A stretch of 64,000 nucleotides of DNA, taken from positions 3,758,639 to 3,822,638 of the forward strand of contig CM026562.1 of the NCBI GenBank assembly GCA_015143295.1, read 5' to 3'. This document shows positions 44,690 to 55,935 of this stretch, piece after piece. Origin of the DNA: Tetracentron sinense (Eukaryota; Streptophyta; Magnoliopsida; Trochodendrales; Trochodendraceae). The translations under genes were made by a program, and so were the position numbers. A model generated the notes under the pieces. That model did no database searches and was not told where the DNA came from. It worked only from the letters and a program-made list of their open reading frames with translations. Position 1 is the first letter of the stretch; each line of letters starts with the position of its first letter.

Positions 44690-46036
44690 CTACGGTGATA
44701 ATCGGATTTGGCAAATCATTGTTAATAAAGAATTAATATTTAAAAAAACAAAACAAAAATGGGTGGATGAATCCTAGGGGTGGGTGAACCTTACCCACAG
44801 TTAATGGGTGTCAAAGGAGACACCTGGCAACCTCTAGGGGTGATAATCAGATTTGCCAAATCTAGTTATCACCGGAGATGATTTGGCTCCACAAAGAAAA
44901 CGCCAAAGACCAATTACGTGGAATGGGATTTGGTCTGGCCATGCCTCTACAAACAGTCTGCCATGTGTCCCTTCTAATACCCATTAACTGTGGTTGAGAT
45001 TCACTCGCCCCAAGAATTCATAATTTATCCTTTGTTTTTAGAAAAAATTATTAAATATTTTTTAACCTAGGAGTTAAAATTTGTTAATCACAGTTAAAAG
45101 GGGTTTGTGAGTGAGGCCAGATGGTTTTGGTCTGGCGAGGCCAGACCAAATCTGATCTCCAATTACGCAAACCACATCAACGAACATGAAGTTTAAATTG
45201 TGAGCCTCGTGGCTTGGTTCTGCATTTTAGAGTTTGGATCCTGTCCAATTACGATTGAACTCTCCTCACTTCAATCACATTAACATAACCTTTTTAACTG
45301 CCCCTTTTAACTCTGGGTCATGAAGGTTAGATCGTTGAATCCTAAGGGCTAGTAATCTTAATCATAGTTTATGAGTTAAAAGAAACACGTGTTGACCAGT
45401 GAGTTCATTGAACTCTACTGAGTTCATTCACAATTGATATGTAGCGAGTAACGCCTCTCCCACCGGAATTCTTACTTGCAAGAATAAAGTTTCGTGTTGA
45501 GCATGACAGCGTAAGAAGCACCATTTTTTATGATATCATGTCTGTAGGCCTCGAGACACATTGAGCTCGAGCCTGCCGTCAGTTGCAAGGTAACTTTTAA
45601 TCCTTGGCAATTTCACCGGGGAAGGCTATGGCCCCCCAGTTTTTTTTTTTTTGATCCTTATATATAAGGTACATTTTTTGAAAAAAATATAGTATCAATA
45701 CAAATTACGGGAAGTCTCCCTTTAATTGTGATTAAACTTACTCAAACTAAGGTTAATTTTTATTCTTCTAAAAATTATTGTTAAATGGATGAATCTTAGT
45801 GGTGAATAAATCTTAACCACAGTTAGTGAGTATTAAAAGAGACACATGACGGTTTGTAGATCTCTCTTTAACTATTGTTAAGATTAATCAACTTAAGGTT
45901 AATATTATTTTCTAAGATTCTTTTGAGTAAGTGAATTTTAACCACAGTTAGTAGGTGTTGAAAATGAACACATGGCAGGCTACAGAGGCCACACTTTTCC
46001 TCCTCCCAAAAGAGTCATTTTTTTTTTTTTTATATA
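44690..46036. repeat. Decayed foldback and MITE debris
   Basis: Segments like the shared MITE core recur: 44700-44885 with AATCGGATTTGGCAAATC and GATTTGCCAAATC ends, 44940-45170 with GGATTTGGTCTGGCC and GGCCAGACCAAATC ends, a family-A arm at 45237-45440, and partial cores at 45720-45860 and 45860-45990. Each carries a (T/A)TAACC(A/G)...GGTTAAGATT block next to a GTGTCCCTTTTAA-like block. No gene is seen. Confidence 0.5.
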
Positions 46037-46415
46037 TCTTTACTATTATAATGCGAGAGGCATGAGTAGATGATTTTTTCAAAATTCCCAAATTACCCTT
46101 ATATAAAAACAAAACATTGATTCAATATTTTACTTTAATTCCCAAACTACCCTTGCCTTTGATTTAATGTTTTACTTTAATTCCTAAACTACTCCTTGCC
46201 ATCTATCTATTTAGAATCAAAGCCAATCGCGATTGACCATGGGGAGAGTTCAATCACACCTGTGGGTTAACATGTGCCCCTTTTAATTCCTATTAACTGT
46301 GGTTAACTCTTTCCTCTCGCTCTCATGTGCATTGCACGTGCCACTAGCGAGTTCAATTGGGTGTCATTAACTCCTTCCCCTTGCTCTCACGTGCATCGCA
46401 CGTGCCACCGGCTAG
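46037..46415 (+). mobile_element. Non-autonomous Helitron, 379 bp
   Basis: The left end is TCTTTACTATTATAATGCGAG and the right end is the hairpin CACGTGC-ATC-GCACGTG (46388-46404), then CCACCGG and the terminal CTAG. The host bases are A before and T after, as Helitrons insert between A and T without duplication. A second, upstream 3'-end signal (CATGTGC-ATT-GCACGTG with CTAG at 46344-46347) lies inside. Positions 46213-46310 are an arm of a family-A foldback MITE. Confidence 0.78.
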
Positions 46416-47301
46416 TATAATGTATAATATAAAAAATTAACAATATACTTAATTTTATTTAAATAATAGCTTTTCCAAAAATGAGGGCCATTGTTTTTAT
46501 TTATGCTGAAACTTTATTAGAATGCAACACTAACGAGTTATGAATAGACGAGTGCCTAATGAAATGATTCTTTCTCCTAAGAATAGCCTCAAGTAGAATC
46601 CGGTGATCCTAAAATCCATACAAACCAATAAACTAATGAATGCAATGACGACAATAGACCCATTACTCCCCCAAAAAACATTTTTCAGAAGCTACGCCCT
46701 AGAACCAATAGGCGAAACCCATTAATCTTGTTTACATGTATTTCGGTCCCCCAAGCAAAAATTCCCAGCTCCACTCCTGATCGAGTTCAAAGAAATGAAC
46801 TCAAACTTATGGGGATTGGATTTGGACTTGCTCTCGGAAGGCCAAATCCGTCTTGCCTAAGTACACAAACCAACATGTGGCGATAAAAAAGGAGAAGTCA
46901 TTTTACTTTGGGGAATAATTAACATACCCATGAAATCCATTAGCAGTGTGGTGGGTATTTAAGAGGGGGACATCTACCAATGAGGTGGTGCCTTAGGTTT
47001 TGAAATAGATTTCATTGGTCCGCCTATCACTATTCTTTCACTTTCTCCCCTGTTTTTTGACTTCTCTCCATTTGATTATTTTTTCCCTTTGTTTTCGCCA
47101 CATGTCAAAAGCCCATCATTAGCAATACGGTTTTGGTCTTGCTAGAGCAAGACCAAATCCGATCCCAAACTTATGTCACCTCGTGGCACGACAATGCTAG
47201 AAGGCGGTAACATTAAAAGAAGAAGAAGCAAGGAGGTAAGAGGAGATTCATTTCATTGTCTTAGCATGCTGTCTGTCGCACTGCAACTATGATTAGTGCA
47301 G
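46416..47301. other. Unassigned AT-rich stretch
   Basis: No gene is recognised. A repeat with GGTGGGTATTTAAGAGGGGG and ATCTACCAATGAGGTGGTGCC at 46950-47000 recurs in part at 47540-47565 and at 61120-61200, which suggests another small element. CCAAATCCG motifs at 46800-46850 and 47130-47160 resemble MITE ends. Confidence 0.4.
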
Positions 47302-47474
47302 GAGTTTGGATGGGCAACAATGCTTGCTATTGCGCTGTTGCCGAGTTGTGTCTCAAAATTAGGGGTCCCACATTCAACAAGGTAGGCCCCACATCAACAG
47401 ACGAGGGTCCCACTTGATTTTTGAAACACAACGGGCAACAGTGCAACAGAAAGCGTTGTTGCCCATCCAAACTC
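47302..47474. mobile_element. Foldback MITE with GAGTTTGGATGGGCAACA ends
   Basis: The left arm GAGTTTGGATGGGCAACAAT pairs with ATTGTTGCCCATCCAAACTC-like sequence at the right over about 65-70 bp. The pairing includes GCGCTGTTGCC/GGGCAACAGTGC and TTGTGTCTCAAAA/TTTTGAAACACAA. The centre holds two GGGTCCCAC words. The ends resemble Tourist/PIF MITEs. The target duplication is not clear. Confidence 0.75.
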
Positions 47475-47678
47475 TTAGAGCAGTGATTAGCATACCTGGG
47501 AAATAGATTTTAAAATCCAAAGCTGGACCTTATTGGTCCATGCCCCCCCTCTTAAATACCCATCATAGTTTGATTTAGAATTTAAACTTATCAGTAAACA
47601 AGACACACTTAAATTATAGATAAGCAATCTTAGTCGCGGAAGGGACATACCGAAAGAATCTAATAAAAGTACAGTAAA

Positions 47679-48868
47679 TCACTCTGGCACATTAATGGTG
47701 GAACTAACATAACTAAAGGGACACGGACATGATGGCACAAGAACTTCAACAATTCCTTCTAACATCAGCGTGACATTCTTCATGGTAGGCCGCAGCGCCG
47801 GCTCTTCTTGAATGCACCGAATTGCAACCTTCACTAGACTCTCCAGCCTCCTCATGTCACTCATTGCTTCAGTATCATTCTCAACCAGAGCATCGATTTT
47901 TCCTTTGCGATAGCAATCGTAAGCCCAATCTGTTAGAATTCCTCTCTCTTCACCACTCACCTCTGTGTCAACGCTCTTCCTACAACAAATGATCTCTAGT
48001 AGCATGACACCGAAACTGTACACATCCACCTTTGTAGTGATGGGCATGTTCCTAAACCATTCGGCCGCAACATACCCTTTGGTTCCTCTAATTGTTGTAT
48101 GAGTTCGACTTCGATCGGTCAACAAAAGCTTTGCCAATCCAAAGTCAGAAATCCTTGTTGTAAAATAATCATCTAGAAGTATGTTTTGAGGCTTTATATC
48201 ACAATGGATGATCTGCGAGCTGCATTCTTCGTGTAAATACATGAGTCCTCTCGCAATACCAATATGCAATTCTGATTCGTAGGTTCCAATCTGGCCTTAG
48301 AATTACGAAAAGGAAGTTTGCCAAATCACCATTGTTCATGAACTCGTATACAAGAAGGCGGTGCTGTACCTCGTTACAGAACCCAAGCAAACGGACCAGA
48401 TTTTTGTGATGGCTTTGGCTAATCACACTCACTCCAGGTTTGAATTCCTTGTCACTTTCTTGAACTTTGTCTAGCTTCTTGACCGCGACAAAGTTACAAG
48501 AGCCCATCTCTATTGCCCCTTTGTAAACGATGCCAAAAGTGCCCCTTCCCAATTCTTACTTGAACCCATTTGTAGCTTCTTCGAGTTCTTTGTAAGTAAA
48601 AGAAGGCAGATTTATATATAAATCACCTGTAGCTTTGCAATCTCTTCTCAGTTTCTTGTGGTACATGAAGAATACCACCATAGAAATTGCAGCTAGCAAT
48701 AAGAAGTTGAAAAATACGGAGCTACCTAAAAGCGTTGATCCAACGACGATCAGCGTGCCTTGGTCTTTCTTCTTTGTGTTTGACATGGGAGGACGAGGCT
48801 GGTTTTGCAAATGAATATTAGCTTTCCTTATTTTGATGAGAGCCTTTCCAGTGTAAGTGTCAAAAATA
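47679..48868 (-). pseudogene. G-type lectin S-receptor-like kinase, pseudogene lacking its ectodomain
   Basis: Read on the minus strand, the segment after KALIKIRKANIHLQ has a transmembrane stretch (about 20 hydrophobic residues after GSSVFFN), juxtamembrane FTYKELEEATNGFK, the glycine loop LGRGTFGIVYKG, VAVKKL with the catalytic Lys, [10 protein letters not shown] (a non-RD kinase), [16 protein letters not shown] and [12 protein letters not shown]. The C terminus ends in VSSTINVPE. This matches the LECRK/RLK1 group. Breaks: TAA after NGFK where the family has Glu, and a one-base shift near 48270 between IRIA and IGIARGL. The whole lectin/SLG/PAN ectodomain is absent beyond 48868. Its paralogue lies at 63449-64000. 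Confidence 0.92.
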
Positions 48869-48929
48869 CATTAAAAAAAGACTAGAGAAATCACAAGCAC
48901 TAAACTAACAAAAAAAAGTACAAGTGTTA

Positions 48930-49230
48930 GTAAGATGATAAGTCATCTCCCCCGTATCCACCTTGATACTAACTAAAGCTACTGAAATCACCATGATTAT
49001 AGGAAGCGGATGATCCACCTACTTGGGAGTGACGAGCTCTTTTTTCTACAATTTCCAATTTCTTGCTTAAAAAATATTCACGTTCGACTGGATTGCTTAT
49101 AGAATTAAGGTCTTTCTTCATAAAATCTCAAGCCATGTGTTACATACGATCTTGTCTTTTCATTTGAGAATGATCGACCGTGAATTGTAGACTTTGCATC
49201 GGAACTCTGTCCAATCGATTGAGGGAAGTT
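48930..49230 (-). pseudogene. PIF/Harbinger accessory-protein fragment (possible)
   Basis: The minus strand reads from MPSSMNFPQSIGQSSDAK through GRSFSNEK to FYEERP, then KLEIVEKRARHSQVGGSSAS and a stop. It lies head to head with the Harbinger transposase remnant, as the two genes of such elements often do, and has the Ser/Gln-rich character of the MYB-like partner protein, but no MYB repeat is visible. A minus-strand TATAAATAG lies upstream at 49326-49334. Identification is tentative. Confidence 0.4.
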
Positions 49231-49325
49231 CATGCTTGATGGCATTTCTATAGAGAGGTTGAATGCAACAGAAGATTATAGTATTGAAGGAGAAATAGTT
49301 GTGATTTTGGAGGAGAAAGATGCCA

Positions 49326-49334
49326 CTATTTATA
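49326..49334 (-). promoter_or_regulatory. TATA box reading toward the kinase pseudogene
   Basis: TATAAATAG on the minus strand lies about 70 bp upstream of the MPSSMNF start. It is a good match to a plant TATA box and would be the promoter of the Harbinger accessory gene. It now also points toward the truncated kinase. Confidence 0.45.
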
Positions 49335-49366
49335 GAGTATTTGTTGTGGATTGTGTTAATGAATCC

Positions 49367-49594
49367 AATCGTAAAAAGCAGTGTTTTGCAATGATGCAAG
49401 AAGCATATTGGAAAGACTTGGGACGGGCATTTGGGGTTCTCCAATCACGATTTGCCATTATCAAGGGATCAGTGCGTTTTTGGGGTAAAAATGTACTACA
49501 TGATGTTATGCGTTTTTGGGGTAAAAATGTACTACATGATGTTATGTCTGCAATGCATTATAATGCACAATATAATGGTCAAGGATCAATGTGA
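49367..49594 (+). pseudogene. PIF/Harbinger transposase C-terminal remnant
   Basis: The plus-strand frame holds QCFAMMQEAYWKDLGRAFGV and LQSRFAIIKGSVRFWGKNVL, the end of the DDE nuclease of PIF/Harbinger elements (ALP1-like). The 36-bp unit 49473-49508 is repeated exactly at 49509-49544, adding 12 codons (RFWGKNVLHDVM twice) without a frameshift. The upstream catalytic region is missing. The frame to the left of 49367 is unrelated. A terminal GGAGATTTGGAGATGCTC then TTA at about 49699-49719 matches Harbinger-type ends. Confidence 0.85.
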
Positions 49595-49639
49595 TGATTA
49601 TGGTAGATGAATAATGTTTTGGAGATGGGATCTCCATTT

Positions 49640-49719
49640 TCTCTCTCATCTCCATATATGGAGATTCACTGTAGCAATTTAGAGATGGGTCTCCATATAT
49701 GGAGATTTGGAGATGCTCT
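49640..49719. repeat. Harbinger-type terminal region
   Basis: GGAGATGGGATCTCC and two TCTCCATATATGGAGA palindromes lead to TTTGGAGATGCTC followed by TTA, the usual PIF/Harbinger target trinucleotide. The matching left end was not found. Confidence 0.6.
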
Positions 49720-49789
49720 TAGCCCACCCAATCAAGTTGATTGGCAAGGTAATTGGTGACCGACCTCATGATGGTATTAATAATGAGGA

Positions 49790-51953
49790 GTGGGTAGATG
49801 GATGATTCTAGGAAGTCCAAGAAGATAGGCAAAGGCTTAGTCGCTAATGGGTCCGAATATGTTAACAATTTAACTTTATTGGACGAGGCTAATGAGGGAC
49901 TTGAGGCTGAAGTTTCCTATGCTAATATTGTGATAGATGCCCCTGTGATGAAGAGGAAGAATAAATCCTCTGGGAAGGGTCATGGTAAGAATGATGAAAA
50001 TTTTGATGATGGTGGCACAAGTGTTAGGGGGGACTGACCAGTCCACTCATCTCAATGGTTAAGGTAAGTTCTTGGAATATAAGAGGGTTAAACTCCCCCT
50101 CTAAGCAGGCTGAGATTAGGAGTTTTCTTAGTTCGAATAAATTGGAGTCGGTGGCTATCATTGAGACTAGAGTTCGCTGAGCTAACGCGGACTCTATTGT
50201 CTCTTGCTTATTTCTAGGTTGAGCAAGAATTGATATCTATTCATGTACAAATAGTGGGCTTATTTGGTTTTATTGGGACCACATGCATATTGACGTTCAA
50301 GTAATTAGAATTTTTGATGAAGCTATCCATTGTTTTGCGGCATGGGATGGTGGGGTTAGCAGCATGGGGTTAGTAGCGCTACTACCTCAGCTATCTACAG
50401 GTCTAAATGAAATGCTGAGGCATAATCTTTTGGTTATGATGGTCAACTACTCTAGATCTTTAAACTCTAAGCCGTGGCTTGCTCTAGGTGATCGTTACTT
50501 GATGCTTTTTGTCTATGAGAAGGCGTGGGATTCACCTTAGTTCTATGGATTTATTTGCCAAAAGTATGGAAGAGGTGAGGCTCTTTGATCTTAAAAATAA
50601 GGGTCCTCTTCTTACATGGAGTAATTGTGTGTGGGTGTTGGCCGGATTGCGACAGAATTGGACAGAGCCTTATTGAATGTGGATTCGCTCCAGAGTTTCT
50701 ACAGTTCAGAGACCTTCTTTGCTCAGCCAGGTATATCATATCATAGTAGTATTTATTGTGCACTCTGATTTGGGTATAAATCCTAAACTTAGATCTTTTA
50801 AATTCCTTAATTTCTAGGTTGAACACCCAGAATACCTTGCTGTTGTTGAAAAAGCTTGGCAGGTCCATGTGGTGGGTTCTCTTATGTATGTTCTAGTTCA
50901 AAGATTTGAGGAGGTAAAGAAGTTCCTTCGGTTGTGCGCTAGAGATAAGTTTTTGCAGCATTTCGACCTTGGTTAAACAGGCAAAAGCAGAGCTCAGCCA
51001 TGTGCGAGGCCTTATTCAGAAAGAGTCGAAGAACAAAGAGTTACATCTTGAGGACAAGCATAACTCTACAACTCTCCTCTAGCTCCTCTCTTGGAAAAAT
51101 CTGCTCTTAGGCAACGTTCTCAAGTGAAATGGCTCAGCCTTGGGATATGAATAATGGCTTTTTTTAAACGATGTGCACCCGTAACCATAAGAATATGATC
51201 TCGTCTTTCTCTTCTAGTAGGGGTAATAGAACTTTTGATCAAGATGAGATAAAGGGAGAGGCTCTTTTTGTCGGCTGTTTGATCCTCCATCTTCATCTTG
51301 CTGCCCAGTTTTTGATCTTCCTTGCCAACAAAAGCTTGATCAAGACTGTATACAACTCTTGTGTAAGGATGTTACCAAGAATGAGATAGATAGAGTAGGT
51401 GGTGTTATCTTTTAATGGTGATTAAGGGTCAGGTTCAAACGGTTTCACGGGACTTTTTTCCAGAAGAGTTGGAGGATTGTTAAACACGATGTGGTAAGTG
51501 TCATCCTTTGATATCATTAGCTCCAGCACGCTTCTTGGCGATGTCAATGTGACGGTAATCCCTCTTATTTTGAAAGTCATTGCTTTGCAATCCTTGCTGA
51601 CTTTTGACCTATTTCTATCCCCAAGATGACTTGGAAGTCATCAAGATTTGCACTATGTTGTATCGGTCTCTAAGATAATTGCCAACCGGCTGTAGATGGT
51701 TCTTTACAACTGGAAGTCATTGCTTTTCAACTGCGATTTGAATCCGGCCCTTCAAGAATGGCCCTTAAGAATGATTTATAGAAGACCTTCAACTTTGTGG
51801 CCGATAACCACCTCTTCTTTAGCTGCTCTTATTCTAAGGTGGTGGGGGTGTTGATTTTGAGGTTATGTAAATTTACTAGACGGGTGTAACGCTCTTGGGG
51901 GGCTGAATTACAGTGGGCATGCTCCCACTTCTTGGCCATGGATATTGCATGTG
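49790..51953 (+). pseudogene. LINE (RIL-type) left part: ORF1 end, endonuclease, reverse transcriptase
   Basis: A short frame (49798-50037) with Lys/Asp-rich sequence precedes MVKVSSWNIRGLNSPSKQAE at 50055, the start of the LINE endonuclease, followed by SVAIIETRVR and a TGA. Further on, reverse-transcriptase traces occur in shifting frames, such as VSKIIANRL near 51665 and KTFNFVADNHLFF near 51785. Many stops and frameshifts are present, so this is an old copy. The solo LTR at 51959 interrupts it and the 3' part resumes at 54541. Confidence 0.78.
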
Positions 51954-51958
51954 AAGTG

Positions 51959-54535
51959 TGTGAGCGTGAGATTTCACTCCCTAATTTGATCTTACGGGGT
52001 TTTGAGAGTCGCCACCTATTCATTCAGAAGGGATAAGTCTCCCGAAGTTTTTGGATAAGGTCTTAGTCCACGGGAGAGATCAGGATAAGGGGTTCACTTA
52101 AGTCTGGGGAAGGTGTTAGGCACCCCGAGGCTTCCGTTTTACAACGGTTCCGTACTCCCCGGGTTTAAGCCAAATAAAAGTTAATCTTTTTAAAATGCCG
52201 GAAGGTTTAAGTGAACACTAATCCAAGAAAGGAAAAGCTAACTAGGGTCGGGCCCGTGTTGGGCTACCTACGTACTCACAGGGTGAGATCAGACCGAGCG
52301 TAGTTCTGGCACGTGAGCCTGTGCCGAGGATAGGGGTGTGTGTGTGTGCACCAAGGGTGGCTAACATGGACTAGTCCGGTAGACTAGGATTTGTTTGACC
52401 CAGGAGGCTCAAGTGGAAGGTATGTAAGCCCAGTAGGATAGGGCGGAGTCTGGTAGACTAGGGCGGAGTCCGACCCGGATTAGGATTGCTAACCGGGATT
52501 AGACCGAACTAACTATGGTTAGAGTTACTAACCACAATTAAAGGGGAAGTGATGTGTAGCCTGGTAGGCTAAGGCGGGGCCCGGTAGGCCGAGGTAAGTC
52601 CGGTAAACTTGGTTTTTAGGCCCAGTAGGCCGTAAACCGAAGTTAACTACGATTAGGGTTGCTAACCGCAGTTAAGAGGTTCTAACTGAGGTTAGGGTTG
52701 CTAACCAGGGTTAGGGAGAGGGCCAAAGTCAGGATTATGGTCCAAGTTCATTTTTAGGAATTTCCGTTTAATTTCCCAAAGTTTGTGGGGTTAAGAGATG
52801 CTTAACCGCGATTAAATGTTAACCTGAGGTGCATTTAACCATGGTTAAGGGTCTGGTATAGTCCAATGTGGGCCCAGAGGGCTAGGCAAGGCCTAAAGTG
52901 GCCTCCTACCAAGCCTGGGCCCCTGCAAAAGCCCAAGATTAGAAACACAATTAATGTCGGTAATTGGATTCCCGACATGTTGAACTTTTAACCGTGGTTT
53001 TGCCTCTGTTAACTAGGGTTAAACTGTAACCCGAGGGGATTTGAGAGCACAGGAGTGTAGAGGGGACTCCTGGGGAAAGTTCAGCTCAAGTGTGAGCCCC
53101 AGGGGTGCCTGGAGTGGGCCCCACAAGGTTGCAAAGGTGTTGTGCAGATAACAGCATTTTGGCGGTAGTTATTCTATCGCCACTACTGAAACAGGCCAGA
53201 ATCAAATTGTCAGTAGAATAACTACCGACAATACTGCACAGTTTGCTAAACAGGGTTTTAACTGGGGTTAGGCTTAACCCCATGACCTAGAAGGACCAGG
53301 TCTAGTCTAGGGGAAGAGAAGGATCCAGTTTGGGCCCTGGAAATGGACCAGGGCCCACCTAAGCTGGCCAAACAAAGCTTTAAAATAGACTGCCAGGAAT
53401 GGCAGTATTGCGATCCTGGTTTTCCTTAAAATAGGGACAATAGCTTATGGGGCTTTGCTCAGAGGCATCTAAGGGTTCCCTCATGAGTTGATGGACCCTT
53501 AGAAGGTCCTGGGGAAGCCTATATGCCTATGGGAGATGCTATACCCGAAAGGGGTTCACCACACCTATGGTTTAGGTGGGTGAACACCCTGTGTGGGTCT
53601 ATCTACATTAAGCGATGACCAAAAAAAAAAAGAAATGTCCCCTGGAGATGACCAGGGGCTCACATTGATGTACAAAAACAAAAGAAGAGAGTAGGGGAGT
53701 CCCTATCCTGATGCCCTATTTAGACCGAAGGTGGTGGAGGGGTCTGCAACTGCGGTGGGTGGTGCTCCGGTGGTGCTACAGCAACTAGGATGTCTAGGAC
53801 AGACCAACAAGGGTCCTGGGATTTGAGTTCAGGGTGTAGAAGGAGCTGAGGGAAGGGGCTTTGGACAGAACTTCACCTGAGAGAATTTTGCAAACCGTAT
53901 GAACTGAGAAGGGGAGTTGGTTTTATAGAGGAGGGACCTAAGGACCTAAAGGGGATTAAGGAGAAGAGGGAGAAGGGTATTGGACCCAGAGGAGGTCGTG
54001 TGAGGGTTGAGAAGGGAGAGCCCGAGGTGGAGGTAGAGTGTGCAGGGCGTATGCAGGCCTGAAACTCGTAACTTGCAGTTGTCGGTAGAAGGTCTACCGA
54101 CATTCTGAAACAAGGCCAAATCTAAAATATCGGTAGAACTTCTACCGACAACAGGACAACAAGGTAAAAAATAAAATGTCGGTAAAAGGTCTACCAACAT
54201 TCAGGATTTTAATTGAAATGGGCCTGGGCCCTGCACCTACGGGCATAGGGGTTTGTCATAAGGGTTTTTGGGCCTTGTGGGCTCGGATTAAAGGGGTCAG
54301 GCCCTATAGGCCATGGGCTTTAGGGTTCAAGCCCTAAAGGCTCTAGGGTTGAGCTAGGGTCACCTAAGTTTAGGGTTTTTGGACATGGGAGTTGAGTCCT
54401 AAGGCTAACTAAGGGTTTAGCTAGTGTTTAACTAGAGAGGCTTGCCTAGGTTGTGAGGGACTTGGTAGGGGAGGTAACCATAGTTAAGGGATTTTAACTA
54501 TAGTTAGGACGGGGTGTAAAAATCGGGTGCTTACA
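51959..54535 (-). repeat. Solo LTR of the Tat-like family, 2.58 kb
   Basis: The ends are TGTGAGCGTGAGATTTC and CGGGTGCTTACA, with a perfect 5-bp duplication AAGTG (51954-51958 and 54536-54540). The body shares GCCACCTATTCATTC, GGTGTTAGGCACCCC and CCTACGTACTCACAGGGTGAGATCAGACCGAGCG-type blocks with the other LTRs. At least six hairpins of the TCGGTAGAA...CTACCGA kind occur, for example near 52965, 53155, 53207, 54079, 54117 and 54175. It sits inside the old LINE. Confidence 0.9.
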
Positions 54536-54540
54536 AAGTG

Positions 54541-54975
54541 AAGAAGGTTTCGTTATGTGCTGCTGTGTATTATGTGTGGGCCGAGCACAGTAGCCGGTTT
54601 TTAAAAAACTCCTCTTAGCCTGTTCATGTGATTCAAGATATGAGGTTCAGATTTTTAAGTTGCTGTGTTGAAGCCCAAGACACATAGGCGTTGCGTGACT
54701 TCTTTCCTTCTTGGGGTGTATTGATATTCCCTTGTTTTTTGCTTTTGTTGTTGGAGAACTCCGGAAGAGGGAGTTAATTTGGTGCTTGAGTTGCACTGGT
54801 TCAGTTAAGAGCGGTATGACAAATATGGGTTGTATTCTTAAGGGACCACCTAGGAGCCCCATTGTTGCTTTCGCGATTGGTTGTATAGATCAAGTTATGG
54901 TGGTGGAGCTTTTTGCTGTGGCATGAAGGAAGCTTTTGTGAGAGGCCTTACTCGGTTAAAGGTCCCAGTGAAACT
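54541..54975 (+). pseudogene. LINE right part: zf-RVT and RNase H remnant
   Basis: After the solo LTR the plus strand reads VKKVSLCAAVYYVWAEHSSR, the end of a LINE reverse-transcriptase zinc-binding domain. It is followed, in changing frames, by an RNase H-like piece with GCILKGPPRSPIVAFAIG and VVELFAV. It completes the LINE begun at 49790. No poly(A) is visible. An inverted-repeat boundary follows at 54981. Confidence 0.72.
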
Positions 54976-54980
54976 TGACA

Positions 54981-55148
54981 GCAATGCCCTTTGTAGTCGG
55001 GGGGCTACAATGGGCCGATAATAGATGTCTTCCACATCAAACTTAGTGCCACTAGGCACCACCTAGAATTGTAATGAGCTTTAACACCGGTAAGAAAAAG
55101 TCAAGAAAAGCTGCATAAATAATAAATGACAAAGAAAAGTTCCTCTTA
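54981..55148 (+). repeat. Long terminal inverted repeat, left arm
   Basis: This arm starts GCAATGCCCTTTGTAG and contains ATAGATGTCTTCCAC, GTGCCACTAGGCACCACCTAGAATTGTAATGA and AATAAATGACAAAG. The reverse complement of 61229-61395 matches nearly throughout. The arms are about 170 bp, which is a length seen in Mutator-like elements. TTGACAGC occurs just outside both arms. No clear 9-bp duplication was found. Confidence 0.7.
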
Positions 55149-55261
55149 AAAGAAAACATTAAAATAATAATGTTAGGTACTTTTGCTTGGATGAGAGAGA
55201 GAGAGAGAGAAACATCATTTTCTCTCAACTACAACTTCATCTTCTTCCTCTTGATTCTCTG

Positions 55262-55325
55262 CAAAGAACAACCAGATTGAGAAGCCTGTGAAGGTGAAGA
55301 ATCTGAATGCTCCAAAGCGGTAACT
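55262..55325 (+). pseudogene. Histone H1-like N-terminal fragment (plus strand)
   Basis: AAAGAACAACC-AG-ATTGAGAAGCCTGTG and GCTCCAAAG match the minus-strand H1 fragment at 56200-56260. It encodes EKPVKVKNLNAPKR, a basic H1 tail-like run. The flanks show no further H1 coding sequence. Confidence 0.6.
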
Positions 55326-55935
55326 TGCACCTAAATTCATGATGAATTGAGCAAAACGATACAAATTTTGTGGAGAAGAGAACATGATGTTGAACAATTG
55401 TTTGGTACTTCTTCCAAAGTATAAAATTTTAGTGGTATTCACCCTTAAAAATGATATTCTGTTGATGGAAAAATGTGATTGTTGATTAATTATGGGTCCT
55501 GTAGATATGTATTAGCATATCAAGGTGGACGCATGATCAGAAAGGAACAAAAATTGGCATATACTATTTGCTAGTTCTTTTTACCTTTATGGACGCAATC
55601 GAGTGTTAGAGTCAAAATGATAAACTATGAAAAATGGCTAAGTGAACAGCCAATGGTATCCCTTAGATTGTTAAAATGATAACTTCGAAAAAAAAAAAAG
55701 TTCATGGTTTGACTGAACTTGTTTATAGAATGTTGTAACACAAAACTACAATATTCAAATACATTAACCTTATATTTGCAAGCTATAAGAGGATTGTGTC
55801 CAAAATGATGTGAACATTTCTAACAACAGCAGAGAGGGAAGAGGGTTTATTCTCATGGGTTGTATATATGTGCATAACTACACGGGCAAACTCAGTCTAC
55901 TTTTAACTCCTTTATTAAATTAAGTCGTGGCCTTC

